Position numbers and translations under genes: made by a program. The notes beneath the pieces were generated by a model. The model was given only the letters and a program-made list of their open reading frames with translations. It searched no databases and was not told where the DNA came from. This document shows, in pieces, positions 1 to 5,067 of a DNA stretch of 24,599 nt. The stretch spans positions 1 through 24,599 of IMG/VR virus record IMGVR_UViG_3300017739_000108; one strand, written 5' to 3'. The stretch is from a virus. The first letter of the stretch is position 1. Each line of letters starts with the position of its first letter.

Positions 1-159
1 GAAGGAATGGGTAAAGCTAACGTAGTAAAATGCGTTCACAACTATCTTGGTCAGTTTCGTAAAGCCCTACCGGAAGGTAAGGCGGTTCATTACACAATGA
101 AAAACTGCAAGAAAGAGAGGGGTGGATACTCAAGAATTGCTATGTATTCCTACGAGTGA
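1..159 (+). CDS. 3' end of an unknown small phage protein (partial)
   Basis: The reading frame is open from base 1 and stops at TGA 157-159, giving 52 residues ending in RIAMYSYE. An in-frame ATG lies at 7-9, but the purines just before it sit too close to be a normal ribosome site, so the gene probably begins upstream of the window. The segment is rich in Lys, Gly and aromatic residues (for example KNCKKERGGYSRIAMYSYE) and contains two cysteines. I do not recognise a family. Its stop codon overlaps the GTG start of the nuclease gene by GTGA at 156-159, which suggests translational coupling in one operon. Confidence 0.6.
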   Translation, partial: EGMGKANVVKCVHNYLGQFRKALPEGKAVHYTMKNCKKERGGYSRIAMYSYE

Positions 160-1034
160 AGATCACTAATCAGTTCAACCTTCCGCAGATCGTCGTAGAC
201 GCTCTCACGCAGGATGATTACACCAAGGGCAAGTCCAACAGGTCAGTGACCCAGTTGATTGACAGCCCACAGGTGGCTATCTTGCAACGCGAGCATCACG
301 ATGAGATGTCTCAGGATGTGGTTGATTTCCTATGGTCACGGTTCGGCACCAGTGTCCACGGCATGTTTGAAAAGGCTGTTGAGGACACCACTGCTGTGGG
401 CGTGGTATCGGAGGAAAGGCTGTATGCTGAGGTGGAGGGTTGGACGATTAGTGGAGCGATAGACTTGCAGGAACTGCACGACGATGGCGTGCTGGTCAGC
501 GACTACAAGGTAACGTCTGTCTGGTCTGTGATCCATGACAAGACTGAATGGCACAATCAACTCAATGCATACGCTTGGTTGGTTAGGTCTGCTAAAGATT
601 TACCAGTCAAAGGGCTAAGGATCATTGCAATCCTGCGTGATTGGCAGCGGCGTAAGGCTCAGATGGAAGCTGATTACCCAGACTCACCAATCCACTTGGT
701 AGATATACCGATGTGGAGTGTCAAAGATACAGAGCAGTACATCCTAGATCGGGTGCTGCTGCATCAACAGGCTGAGTTTGATCGTATGACCGGAGGCGTG
801 CTACCGCCCTGCACAAGCGCGGAGCGTTGGGAGAAGCCAACGACCTATGCTGTTAACAAAAAGGGCCGTAAGCGTGCTGTGCGCGTTCTCTCGACGCGAG
901 AAGAAGCTGATTCCTACATGGAGTCACTAGGTAAAGATCATTTGATCGAAGAGCGGATTGGTGAATCAACTAGGTGCGCTCAGGATTGGTGCCGAGTGGC
1001 GAGGTTTTGTGATCAAAATAAATTGGAGTCTTGA
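156..1034 (+). CDS. PD-(D/E)XK exonuclease, RecB/Cas4-like, with predicted Fe-S cluster
   Basis: Predicted phage exonuclease of 292 aa that probably resects DNA ends to make single strands for the annealing protein encoded downstream. Visible nuclease-core motifs are GTSVH (His68), SGAIDL (Asp103), SDYKV (Asp116 and Lys118) and QLNAYAWL (Gln135 and Tyr139), in the order and spacing of the RecB/Cas4/AddB nuclease family. Four cysteines, Cys219 (PPCTSAERW) and Cys274, Cys279 and Cys285 (CAQDWCRVARFC), match the one-plus-three pattern that binds a 4Fe-4S cluster in Cas4- and AddB-type nucleases. The start is GTG at 156, overlapping the stop of the preceding gene. The nuclease call follows from motifs seen directly. 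The Fe-S cluster and the role in recombination are inferred from the family and the neighbouring Sak3-like gene. Confidence 0.9.
   Translation: MKITNQFNLPQIVVDALTQDDYTKGKSNRSVTQLIDSPQVAILQREHHDEMSQDVVDFLWSRFGTSVHGMFEKAVEDTTAVGVVSEERLYAEVEGWTISGAIDLQELHDDGVLVSDYKVTSVWSVIHDKTEWHNQLNAYAWLVRSAKDLPVKGLRIIAILRDWQRRKAQMEADYPDSPIHLVDIPMWSVKDTEQYILDRVLLHQQAEFDRMTGGVLPPCTSAERWEKPTTYAVNKKGRKRAVRVLSTREEADSYMESLGKDHLIEERIGESTRCAQDWCRVARFCDQNKLES
1025..1028 (+). promoter_or_regulatory. Shine-Dalgarno site selecting the GTG start at 1036
   Basis: GGAG lies 7 nt before GTG 1036-1038, inside the last codons of the nuclease gene. The same frame is open further upstream, to a TTG at 958. This site and the 2-nt offset from the upstream stop favour the shorter 62-aa product. 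Confidence 0.55.
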
Positions 1035-1035
1035 T

Positions 1036-1224
1036 GTGAAAACAAGCAATGGTGAATTGACACTCAAGTTCAGTTACGACTCTGAGGCTGGCACGTTGTC
1101 TGCCTTCATAGAGCCGATTGAGCCAGAACTAGTGACTGAGGCTGTGTATGAAATTATGCATTGGTGCGAGACATTCTTGCATCAAAAGCCCAACGTGGTG
1201 GAGGTAGACGATGATCGGAACTGA
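1036..1224 (+). CDS. Small hypothetical protein, 62 aa
   Basis: Unrecognised 62-aa acidic protein. Its N-terminal half reads like short beta strands (GELTLKFSYD, GTLSAFIEP). A helix containing Cys (AVYEIMHWCETFL) follows, and the end is acidic (VVEVDDDRN). I chose GTG 1036 because a GGAG lies 7 nt upstream and the start follows the nuclease stop directly. Starting at TTG 958 would force a 77-nt overlap with the nuclease. The 3' end overlaps the next gene by 14 nt. The position between nuclease and annealing protein suggests a DNA-metabolism accessory, but nothing in the sequence proves it. Confidence 0.6.
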   Translation: MKTSNGELTLKFSYDSEAGTLSAFIEPIEPELVTEAVYEIMHWCETFLHQKPNVVEVDDDRN

Positions 1225-1492
1225 TAAAGAAACCTATGAAAAGATGGTTGCAGTGTTCCAGATTGTGCAAATCCCAGCACTGAAGATGTCTACAAACAAT
1301 GGTCAGGCTGCGTTTACTTGGGGCAAAGGATTTATTACTGGGTTCCCTATGGCGCAGTTTTACAAGCTAGAGCCGATTGAGATAGCAATGCTGGTTGAGG
1401 CTGCGCTAGAAGAATTTTACAACGTGCCTAAGAAGTATTACCGAAATCAATTTACAGGGTTCAAAAAAGACCCATTCAGTTCTCAAAACTAA
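1211..1492 (+). CDS. Small hypothetical protein, 93 aa
   Basis: Unrecognised 93-aa protein starting at ATG 1211 with a GGAGG just upstream (around 1199-1203). It overlaps the previous gene by 14 nt. The middle contains aromatic and Gly-rich strands (FTWGKGFITGFPMAQFYKL). A helical segment (IEIAMLVEAALEEFYNVP) and a basic C-terminus follow. The helix rich in acidic residues resembles the helix of the preceding 62-aa protein (LVTEAVYEIMHW), so the two may be distant relatives. That is a weak impression only. It sits 19 nt before the annealing-protein gene in the same operon. Confidence 0.65.
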   Translation: MIGTDKETYEKMVAVFQIVQIPALKMSTNNGQAAFTWGKGFITGFPMAQFYKLEPIEIAMLVEAALEEFYNVPKKYYRNQFTGFKKDPFSSQN

Positions 1493-1511
1493 CCCATAGC
1501 AGGAGTGCAAT

Positions 1512-2231
1512 ATGGAAACTAACGTATCGCTAGGCGATATCTGGGAAACCCTTTACCCAGTTAAGTGCGGAGATGCCGCAAAGAAAAAGAACGGGCTAAC
1601 CTATCTGCCTTGGAACGAGGCTTGGCGTCTGTTGATGAATCATTACCCCACCGCTCATTTTGAGTTTGGTGAGATAGAGATGCACAGTGACGGCTCGCAA
1701 ACTATTCACTGCACAGTGGCTATCGAAGGCCACGCCCGTCATATGTGGTTGCCTGTGATGAACTACAAGAATCAAGCGATTGCCAATCCAAGCGCCCGTG
1801 ATGTGAGCGACACAAAGATGCGCTGCTTAGTTAAGACCATCGCTATGTTTGGACTAGGCTTTCACATATTCCAAGGGCAGGTGCAGCCAGAAGATACTTG
1901 GGACGATGTCACTGAAGAAGCTGTGGAAGAAAAGCCACCAGCTAAAAAGCCAGCGGCAAAAAAACCAGATCCAGAGCCAGAGGCTGACGGTGAGGAAGAG
2001 GAGTTTTATCTCAGCTTTGACACTGAAGGTGCCGATGTATGGGTAGACATGATGATCTCAACGGTTGAGGGCATGGTGGAAACGAAGAAGGGATTACGAA
2101 GCATGTGGGAGGCAAACAAGAAAGCTGTCGATCACATACAGGCTAAGTTCCCAGAATCTTATAGCAGACTTGCAGCGGCAATGAAGGCCAAGCAAGACGA
2201 ATTCAACAACAAGGACAAAGCTAATGACTAG
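1512..2231 (+). CDS. Single-strand annealing protein, Sak3/DUF1071 type
   Basis: Predicted phage recombinase of 239 aa that anneals complementary single strands, working with an exonuclease and an SSB. The N-terminal 130 residues carry the hallmarks of the Sak3/DUF1071 family: a TYLPWNEAW block at 30-38, the strand block WLPVMNYKNQAI at 79-90, and a conserved block containing MRCLVKTIAMFGLG at 103-116. A Lys/Pro- and then Glu-rich linker (about 137-165) separates it from a helical C-terminal region (166-239), a layout common in such proteins where the tail recruits partners. AGGAG at 1501-1505 lies 6 nt before ATG 1512. The 3' end overlaps the SSB-like gene by 8 nt. The family call is from recalled motifs, not a search. 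Confidence 0.82.
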   Translation: METNVSLGDIWETLYPVKCGDAAKKKNGLTYLPWNEAWRLLMNHYPTAHFEFGEIEMHSDGSQTIHCTVAIEGHARHMWLPVMNYKNQAIANPSARDVSDTKMRCLVKTIAMFGLGFHIFQGQVQPEDTWDDVTEEAVEEKPPAKKPAAKKPDPEPEADGEEEEFYLSFDTEGADVWVDMMISTVEGMVETKKGLRSMWEANKKAVDHIQAKFPESYSRLAAAMKAKQDEFNNKDKAND

Positions 2232-2538
2232 TTATCCAAAGGGCGAAGGCGGGTTGTGGCAACACGACAAAAAGAACGAGAAGCACCCAGACTACCGTGG
2301 TCACATCTATGTGTCGCGAGAACAGTTAAAGGTTCTTCTGGAAATGGCTAAGGAGAATCAGGCTAACCCTGACCCTAATTTTAAGATGAAGATCGACGTA
2401 GGCATGTGGAACCGCGTTGCCAAGCAGACTGGTGCTGAGTACAAGTACTTATCCACTGAAGTGTACAAAAAGCCTGTAGAGGAAGCGCCAACGCCACCGC
2501 AGGATGCTTTCGACGCTGATGAAGACATACCGTTTTAG
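2224..2538 (+). CDS. Small protein with SSB-like acidic C-terminal tail
   Basis: Protein of 104 aa. The N-terminus (LWQHDKKNEKHPDYRGHIYVS) resembles short phage proteins with a beta-barrel-like start (GLW...KHPDYxG). A helix and a charged middle follow. The C-terminal 20 residues are Pro/Asp/Glu-rich and end in DEDIPF, the same kind of tip that bacterial and phage single-stranded DNA-binding proteins use to dock partner proteins. No full OB-fold SSB signature is obvious and the protein is short for an SSB, so an ssDNA-binding or SSB-mimic role is an inference. It lies directly after the Sak3-like gene, as expected for a partner of an annealing protein. Confidence 0.6.
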   Translation: MTSYPKGEGGLWQHDKKNEKHPDYRGHIYVSREQLKVLLEMAKENQANPDPNFKMKIDVGMWNRVAKQTGAEYKYLSTEVYKKPVEEAPTPPQDAFDADEDIPF

Positions 2539-2548
2539 GGAGTAAGTG

Positions 2549-2926
2549 ATGCCGATAGTGGTAAAGATTGATGAAGACACTAGGATCACCTCAGATCCTT
2601 TGAACTGGATGGTGCAGAAGTTTATAGGCAAGGAATGGAGGTCTAAAAGCTGGCACCCCAACTACAGGGCGGCACTGCTGCACCTTAGCGAGACTATGAT
2701 TCGTGAAAGTAACGCTGAGGATCTGGCTGAAGCCTTGGATCGTGTTGAAGAGGTAATAGACAAGCTCGTGGAAGCGCACAAGGATGTCATAGCGCCCGTG
2801 GTAGACGATGAAGGGTTCTTGGTTAGCGAAGACGACCATGCTGACCCGTCAAATACCGCAACAATCGAACTTGATGTAATTGAAAAGCCTAAAGGCGAGC
2901 CGTTAGCGGAAGAAGATGCGTCTTGA
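2549..2926 (+). CDS. Hypothetical phage protein, 125 aa, acidic C-terminus
   Basis: The frame offers GTG 2546 followed directly by ATG 2549. The ATG is preferred because AGGGAG at 2537-2542 is then spaced 6 nt away. The N-terminal part (RITSDPLNWMVQKFIGKEW, then SWHPNYRAALLHLSETMI) resembles a short domain seen in many small phage genes of unknown role. A helix rich in acidic residues (AEDLAEALDRVEEVIDKLVEA) follows, and a disordered acidic tail (about 85-125) completes the protein. The operon context suggests an accessory to replication or recombination. The tail overlaps the start of the NinB-like gene by 11 nt. Confidence 0.6.
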   Translation: MPIVVKIDEDTRITSDPLNWMVQKFIGKEWRSKSWHPNYRAALLHLSETMIRESNAEDLAEALDRVEEVIDKLVEAHKDVIAPVVDDEGFLVSEDDHADPSNTATIELDVIEKPKGEPLAEEDAS

Positions 2927-3320
2927 TATCAAGGGCGCTGGTGTTGGGGAGATACTGGGGCCGATATGCGCCCTAGTTCCCAACCGCAGCACTGAGATCA
3001 TGGAGTTGTTCTTGAAATGCAAGAAGGGCTTGGTGATTGAACTAAAGCCTGTGCAGAAGAGCAGAAGCAGGAATCAAGAAAGCTATTACCGCAAATGGTG
3101 TAACAGCTTTGCGGATCACTGCGGCATGACACCCGATGAGATGCATGAAGAGATGCTATGCATAACTTTCGGTAGCGAGGAGGTTCAGACTAGGTTTGGG
3201 CCTAGACGCAGGGCTGTGAAGCGTAGCGGTGAAACCAGCGTAATAACATATGCACGGTTAATAGATAACCTTATAAATACCGCAGCGGAAATGGGATTCA
3301 AGATCCCAACACCAAGATGA
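2916..3320 (+). CDS. NinB-like recombination protein
   Basis: Protein of 134 aa resembling the NinB/Orf family of lambdoid phages, which bind single-stranded DNA and help recombinases load or replace RecFOR functions. The visible signature is a basic beta-strand region (LVIELKPVQKSRSRNQ, with RNQ at 52-54). An aromatic/Trp helix (ESYYRKWCNSFADHCG) follows, then a TPDEMHEEMLCITFG block and a C-terminal segment ending TAAEMGFKIPTPR. The assignment rests on overall pattern and context (adjacent to nuclease, Sak3-like and SSB-like genes), so it is moderate. The start ATG 2916 overlaps the upstream gene by 11 nt. The 3' end overlaps the endonuclease gene by ATGA at 3317-3320. Confidence 0.58.
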   Translation: MRLDIKGAGVGEILGPICALVPNRSTEIMELFLKCKKGLVIELKPVQKSRSRNQESYYRKWCNSFADHCGMTPDEMHEEMLCITFGSEEVQTRFGPRRRAVKRSGETSVITYARLIDNLINTAAEMGFKIPTPR

Positions 3321-3733
3321 GGCCTACATACGAAACCGATGAGGACATCAAGTACGAATCGCATGTTGCTGATGTGTTTGCCACCAATCACAGGATGCAA
3401 TGGGTAAGGAATCCACCAAAGTACCCGATAGACATTAGCTTTAGGCGAGGGCCAGATATTGTTTTGTTTGCTGAAATCAAGTGCCGAAAGGTGAAGAAGG
3501 ATGTCTACGAAACCTACATGATATCGGCGTCCAAGGTTATAGCGGCTAAGGCTTTGACTGATGCAACTGGGCTTTCTTGTATATTGATTGTGAAATGGAA
3601 AGATCAGGCTGGGTGGATTAACTTCAAAGAAAAGCCAAACAGTGTCGGTTTTGGTGGGCGCGTTGATCGCGGTGACAACCAAGACATGGAGCCAGTGGTG
3701 TACTACGATATTGACAGATTCAAAGAGGTTTAA
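3317..3733 (+). CDS. Second PD-(D/E)XK endonuclease (resolvase/VRR-NUC-like)
   Basis: Compact 138-aa predicted nuclease. It shows the PD-(D/E)XK core: YPIDI with Asp39, then LFAEIKCRK with Glu53 and Lys55. Downstream are YETYMISASKVIAAKAL and the strand CILIVKWKD, typical of small phage nucleases of the VRR-NUC or Holliday-junction-resolvase group. Such enzymes trim or resolve branched DNA. It begins at ATG 3317 with a 4-nt ATGA overlap of the NinB-like gene, so it probably completes the recombination module. The same frame continues open for 27 codons after TAA 3731-3733. No slip or readthrough signal is apparent, so the product is taken to end at residue 138. The exact subfamily is not determined. 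Confidence 0.75.
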   Translation: MRPTYETDEDIKYESHVADVFATNHRMQWVRNPPKYPIDISFRRGPDIVLFAEIKCRKVKKDVYETYMISASKVIAAKALTDATGLSCILIVKWKDQAGWINFKEKPNSVGFGGRVDRGDNQDMEPVVYYDIDRFKEV

Positions 3734-3813
3734 CTGCGAGAAAAAGGCAGGTGGGTGGCAGCGTCAGTCTCTCCAACATGGGTTGAGAATCTCCCACAAT
3801 ACAAAGAGGCCCG
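3734..3813 (+). other. Short interval holding only a possible 20-codon ORF
   Basis: This stretch separates the nuclease from a small ORF. In the nuclease frame it would encode WVAASVSPTWVENLPQYKEA. With GTG 3755 as start it would be a 20-codon ORF ending at TGA 3815-3817, overlapping the next ATG as ATGA. Its Shine-Dalgarno (GGCAGG near 3746-3751) is weak. It could be a tiny coupled peptide or nothing, and there is no clear hairpin or promoter. Confidence 0.2.
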
Positions 3814-3981
3814 ATGAAGTGTGGATCGCAGCGGCTTACTAGCTTTGCCGAGTCACCACCAATCGGGTCATCTGCCACAACTGAATTTGAATTGGCTCAG
3901 GGGATTCATCACTCCCTCCATAACCGTTCCCGTCCGGTGGAGCCAAAGGCGGGGCTTACGCAACAGGAGAATAAATGTTGA
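3814..3981 (+). CDS. Putative small protein, 55 aa
   Basis: A 55-aa ORF starting at ATG 3814 with AGAGG 4 nt upstream (3805-3809). It is Ser/Thr/Pro-rich and hydrophilic and ends ENKC. It fits neatly in the operon: the start is overlapped by the TGA of the 20-codon ORF, and the stop TGA 3979-3981 overlaps the lipoprotein start ATG 3975. Another frame over this interval (ending at 3842) lacks a convincing start. Support is start, spacing and overlap only. No family is recognised and it may be spurious. Confidence 0.42.
   Translation: MKCGSQRLTSFAESPPIGSSATTEFELAQGIHHSLHNRSRPVEPKAGLTQQENKC
3965..3969 (+). promoter_or_regulatory. Shine-Dalgarno of the lipoprotein gene
   Basis: AGGAG lies 5 nt before ATG 3975. 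It supports the full N-terminal signal peptide rather than the internal Met8. Confidence 0.6.
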
Positions 3982-4178
3982 TTTTTGGGCGCAAGATGTA
4001 CCTAAGCTCTTTGATATCCCTGTTTCTGTTAACAGGTTGCCAAACTACAGCCCATACTTATTGGGATCAGCTTGGGCCTGATCAGGTGAGTTGCCCAGAA
4101 AGATCGGCAGGATTCAAAGTTATGAAAGTTTGTCGGCAGTACGGGCCGCACTTGATATGCAAATGTGTGGTGAATTAA
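3975..4178 (+). CDS. Small cysteine-rich lipoprotein, 67 aa
   Basis: The N-terminus is a textbook lipoprotein signal peptide: a positive stretch (GRK), a hydrophobic core LSSLISLFL and the lipobox LLTGC with Cys22, followed by Gln23. In Gram-negative hosts the Gln at +2 favours the outer membrane. The mature chain would be about 46 residues. It holds four further cysteines (Cys40, Cys53, Cys62, Cys64), so two periplasmic disulfides are possible. AGGAG 5 nt upstream supports ATG 3975. Phage lipoproteins of this size include Rz1-type spanins and superinfection-exclusion proteins such as T5 Llp. Here it sits among early or recombination genes, not beside the lysozyme, so an exclusion-type role is more plausible than Rz1. 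Function is inference. Confidence 0.72.
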   Translation: MLIFGRKMYLSSLISLFLLTGCQTTAHTYWDQLGPDQVSCPERSAGFKVMKVCRQYGPHLICKCVVN

Positions 4179-4184
4179 AACAAC

Positions 4185-4188
4185 GAGG
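4185..4188 (+). promoter_or_regulatory. Shine-Dalgarno selecting GTG 4196
   Basis: GAGG lies 7 nt before GTG 4196, and this start lies just past the lipoprotein stop at 4178. A longer frame opens at TTG 4091 but would overlap the lipoprotein by 88 nt without an obvious ribosome site. Confidence 0.5.
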
Positions 4189-4195
4189 TAATCTG

Positions 4196-4438
4196 GTGAG
4201 TAAAGACAGATGCAGGTGGGCTATCAAATTTGTGGGAACCCATTTTATGGATGGGGCTTATAGCGACAAAAGCATGGCTATTGAGGTTAAAGAACACTTG
4301 AAGGAAAAATACTCAAGCTTACGTTTTGAGCTAATAGAGTTGGCTGAAGACTTTTACATTAACGATGATGTGTTTTGGGCAAAGCATCGCCAATCGATTG
4401 ATTTGCTTAACAACGGGAGAACATCCACAGATGAGTAA
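4196..4438 (+). CDS. Hypothetical protein, 80 aa
   Basis: Unrecognised 80-aa, largely helical protein. It starts at GTG 4196 (SKDRCRWAIKFVGTHFMDG...). A Lys/Glu-rich helix follows (AIEVKEHLKEKYSSLRFELIELAEDFYI). GAGG at 4185-4188 and the spacing to the lipoprotein stop decided the start. Alternative TTG 4091 would give 115 aa and a long overlap. The 3' end overlaps the HTH gene by 8 nt. The neighbourhood of small unknown genes is typical of phage early modulators, but no function can be given. Confidence 0.55.
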   Translation: MSKDRCRWAIKFVGTHFMDGAYSDKSMAIEVKEHLKEKYSSLRFELIELAEDFYINDDVFWAKHRQSIDLLNNGRTSTDE

Positions 4439-4700
4439 ACTACTAGCAGCAATCAGATCGCAAGAGGCTTATGCAAAAAAACCTAAGCCGCCAAGAGAGC
4501 GGGTTATCGCTGACAGGCGACCACCAGTGACGGACTCTCAGATCATGCAGATACTGTCTCTCCATGAAATGAATATGCCAGCGCGTCTTATCTCAAAAGA
4601 ATCTGAAGTGCCTGTGCAGACGGTATACAACGTGCGTCAGCGTTATATGCTGATTGACGTTAAGAATGGTAGCAAATGGTACAAGTATCTAGGGGAGTAG
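4431..4700 (+). CDS. Small helix-turn-helix DNA-binding protein, 89 aa
   Basis: Predicted HTH protein. After a basic N-terminal arm (KKPKPPRERVIADRR), residues 34-72 read as a resolvase-like tri-helix (VTDSQIMQILSLHEMNMPA, then RLISKESEVPVQTVYNVRQRY). The pattern VPVQTVYNVRQR fits a recognition helix. The start is ATG 4431, in frame with a longer opening at 4365 that would overlap the previous gene heavily. GGGAG at 4415-4419 lies 11 nt upstream, a little long. It could be a transcription factor for the early or late switch or a DNA-binding accessory. Its target is unknown. Confidence 0.65.
   Translation: MSKLLAAIRSQEAYAKKPKPPRERVIADRRPPVTDSQIMQILSLHEMNMPARLISKESEVPVQTVYNVRQRYMLIDVKNGSKWYKYLGE
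4692..4697 (+). promoter_or_regulatory. Shine-Dalgarno selecting GTG 4703
   Basis: GGGGAG lies 5 nt before GTG 4703, overlapping the end of the HTH gene (TAG at 4698-4700). It favours GTG 4703 over the in-frame ATG 4676, which lies inside the HTH gene. Confidence 0.6.
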
Positions 4701-4702
4701 GT

Positions 4703-4882
4703 GTGAGAAGGAAGGAAACCGTAGAAGAATTTTTAGCTCGCGGTGGGAAGGTCAGGTCAATACCATATGGCAGGACTAGAACCATATCTGGCAATGTTGA
4801 TAATCAGATTGGCGTGAAAGATGAGTTCTATAGCTACAGCAACAAAGGGCTGCACGGCTCTAAGCCAAAGATGAAGCGATGA
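4703..4882 (+). CDS. TVEEFLARGGK-motif small protein A, 59 aa
   Basis: Short basic protein starting at GTG 4703. Residues 5-16 (ETVEEFLARGGK) form an amphipathic helix followed by a Gly turn and a basic stretch (SIPYGRTRT). The C-terminal part is Ser/Asn/Gly- and Lys-rich (LHGSKPKMKR). It is a tandem paralogue of the next gene, sharing the motif at protein and DNA level. Related motifs (TVEEFLxxGGK followed by basic residues) recur in small proteins of marine phages, by my recollection, but their function is not known. It overlaps the next gene by 4 nt at ATGA 4879-4882. Confidence 0.65.
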   Translation: MRRKETVEEFLARGGKVRSIPYGRTRTISGNVDNQIGVKDEFYSYSNKGLHGSKPKMKR

Positions 4883-4926
4883 ATGACAAAGAAACCGTAG
4901 AAGAATTCTTAGCTCGCGGCGGCAAG
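4715..4926 (+). repeat. Diverged direct repeat encoding the TVEEFLARGGK motif
   Basis: The 36 nt at 4715-4750 and 4891-4926 match at 33 positions. All three differences are synonymous third-position changes (TTT/TTC, GGT/GGC, GGG/GGC). The repeat marks a gene duplication whose protein motif has been conserved while the rest of the two genes diverged. Confidence 0.85.
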
Positions 4927-5067
4927 ATCGAAAATGTGCCGTTTGGAAAGATCACAGACGAAGATAATCGGCTTAGCAAAACCTTTACTGTCCGAGCAAA
5001 TGTCCGAGCAGGTCAGAAACTGCACACCAAAACAGACAAGCTAAACAAGCTACAGAAGCGACGATAG
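4879..5067 (+). CDS. TVEEFLARGGK-motif small protein B, 62 aa
   Basis: Tandem paralogue of the preceding gene. It starts at ATG 4879 as MNDKETVEEFLARGGKIENV, with the shared KETVEEFLARGGK at 4-16. The remainder diverges (VPFGKITDEDNRL, then a basic C-terminus rich in Lys and Arg, ending KLQKRR). It includes a 12-nt in-frame near-duplication (VRANVRAG). The last 18 nt overlap the 3' end of the giant minus-strand gene in a convergent arrangement. As with copy A, no function is known to me. The motif and basic tail suggest a short protein that binds nucleic acid or another protein. Confidence 0.66.
   Translation: MNDKETVEEFLARGGKIENVPFGKITDEDNRLSKTFTVRANVRAGQKLHTKTDKLNKLQKRR
4989..5010 (+). repeat. 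10-bp direct repeat, 12-bp period
   Basis: TGTCCGAGCA occurs at 4989-4998 and again at 5001-5010, separated by 2 nt. It produces the in-frame VRANVRAG pattern in protein B. It may be a small tandem duplication. Confidence 0.6.

Noticed and set aside
3892-3946. 7-bp inverted repeat TTGGCTC/GAGCCAA with a 41-nt loop
   Set aside because: Arms are short, the loop is long and no T tract follows, so it does not meet terminator or operator standards.
3642-4081. Two plus-strand open frames (3642-3842 and 3821-4081)
   Set aside because: They overlap the nuclease end and the lipoprotein in other frames, lack good ribosome sites, and have low-complexity or unconvincing translations. The ATG 3814 and lipoprotein frames fit better.
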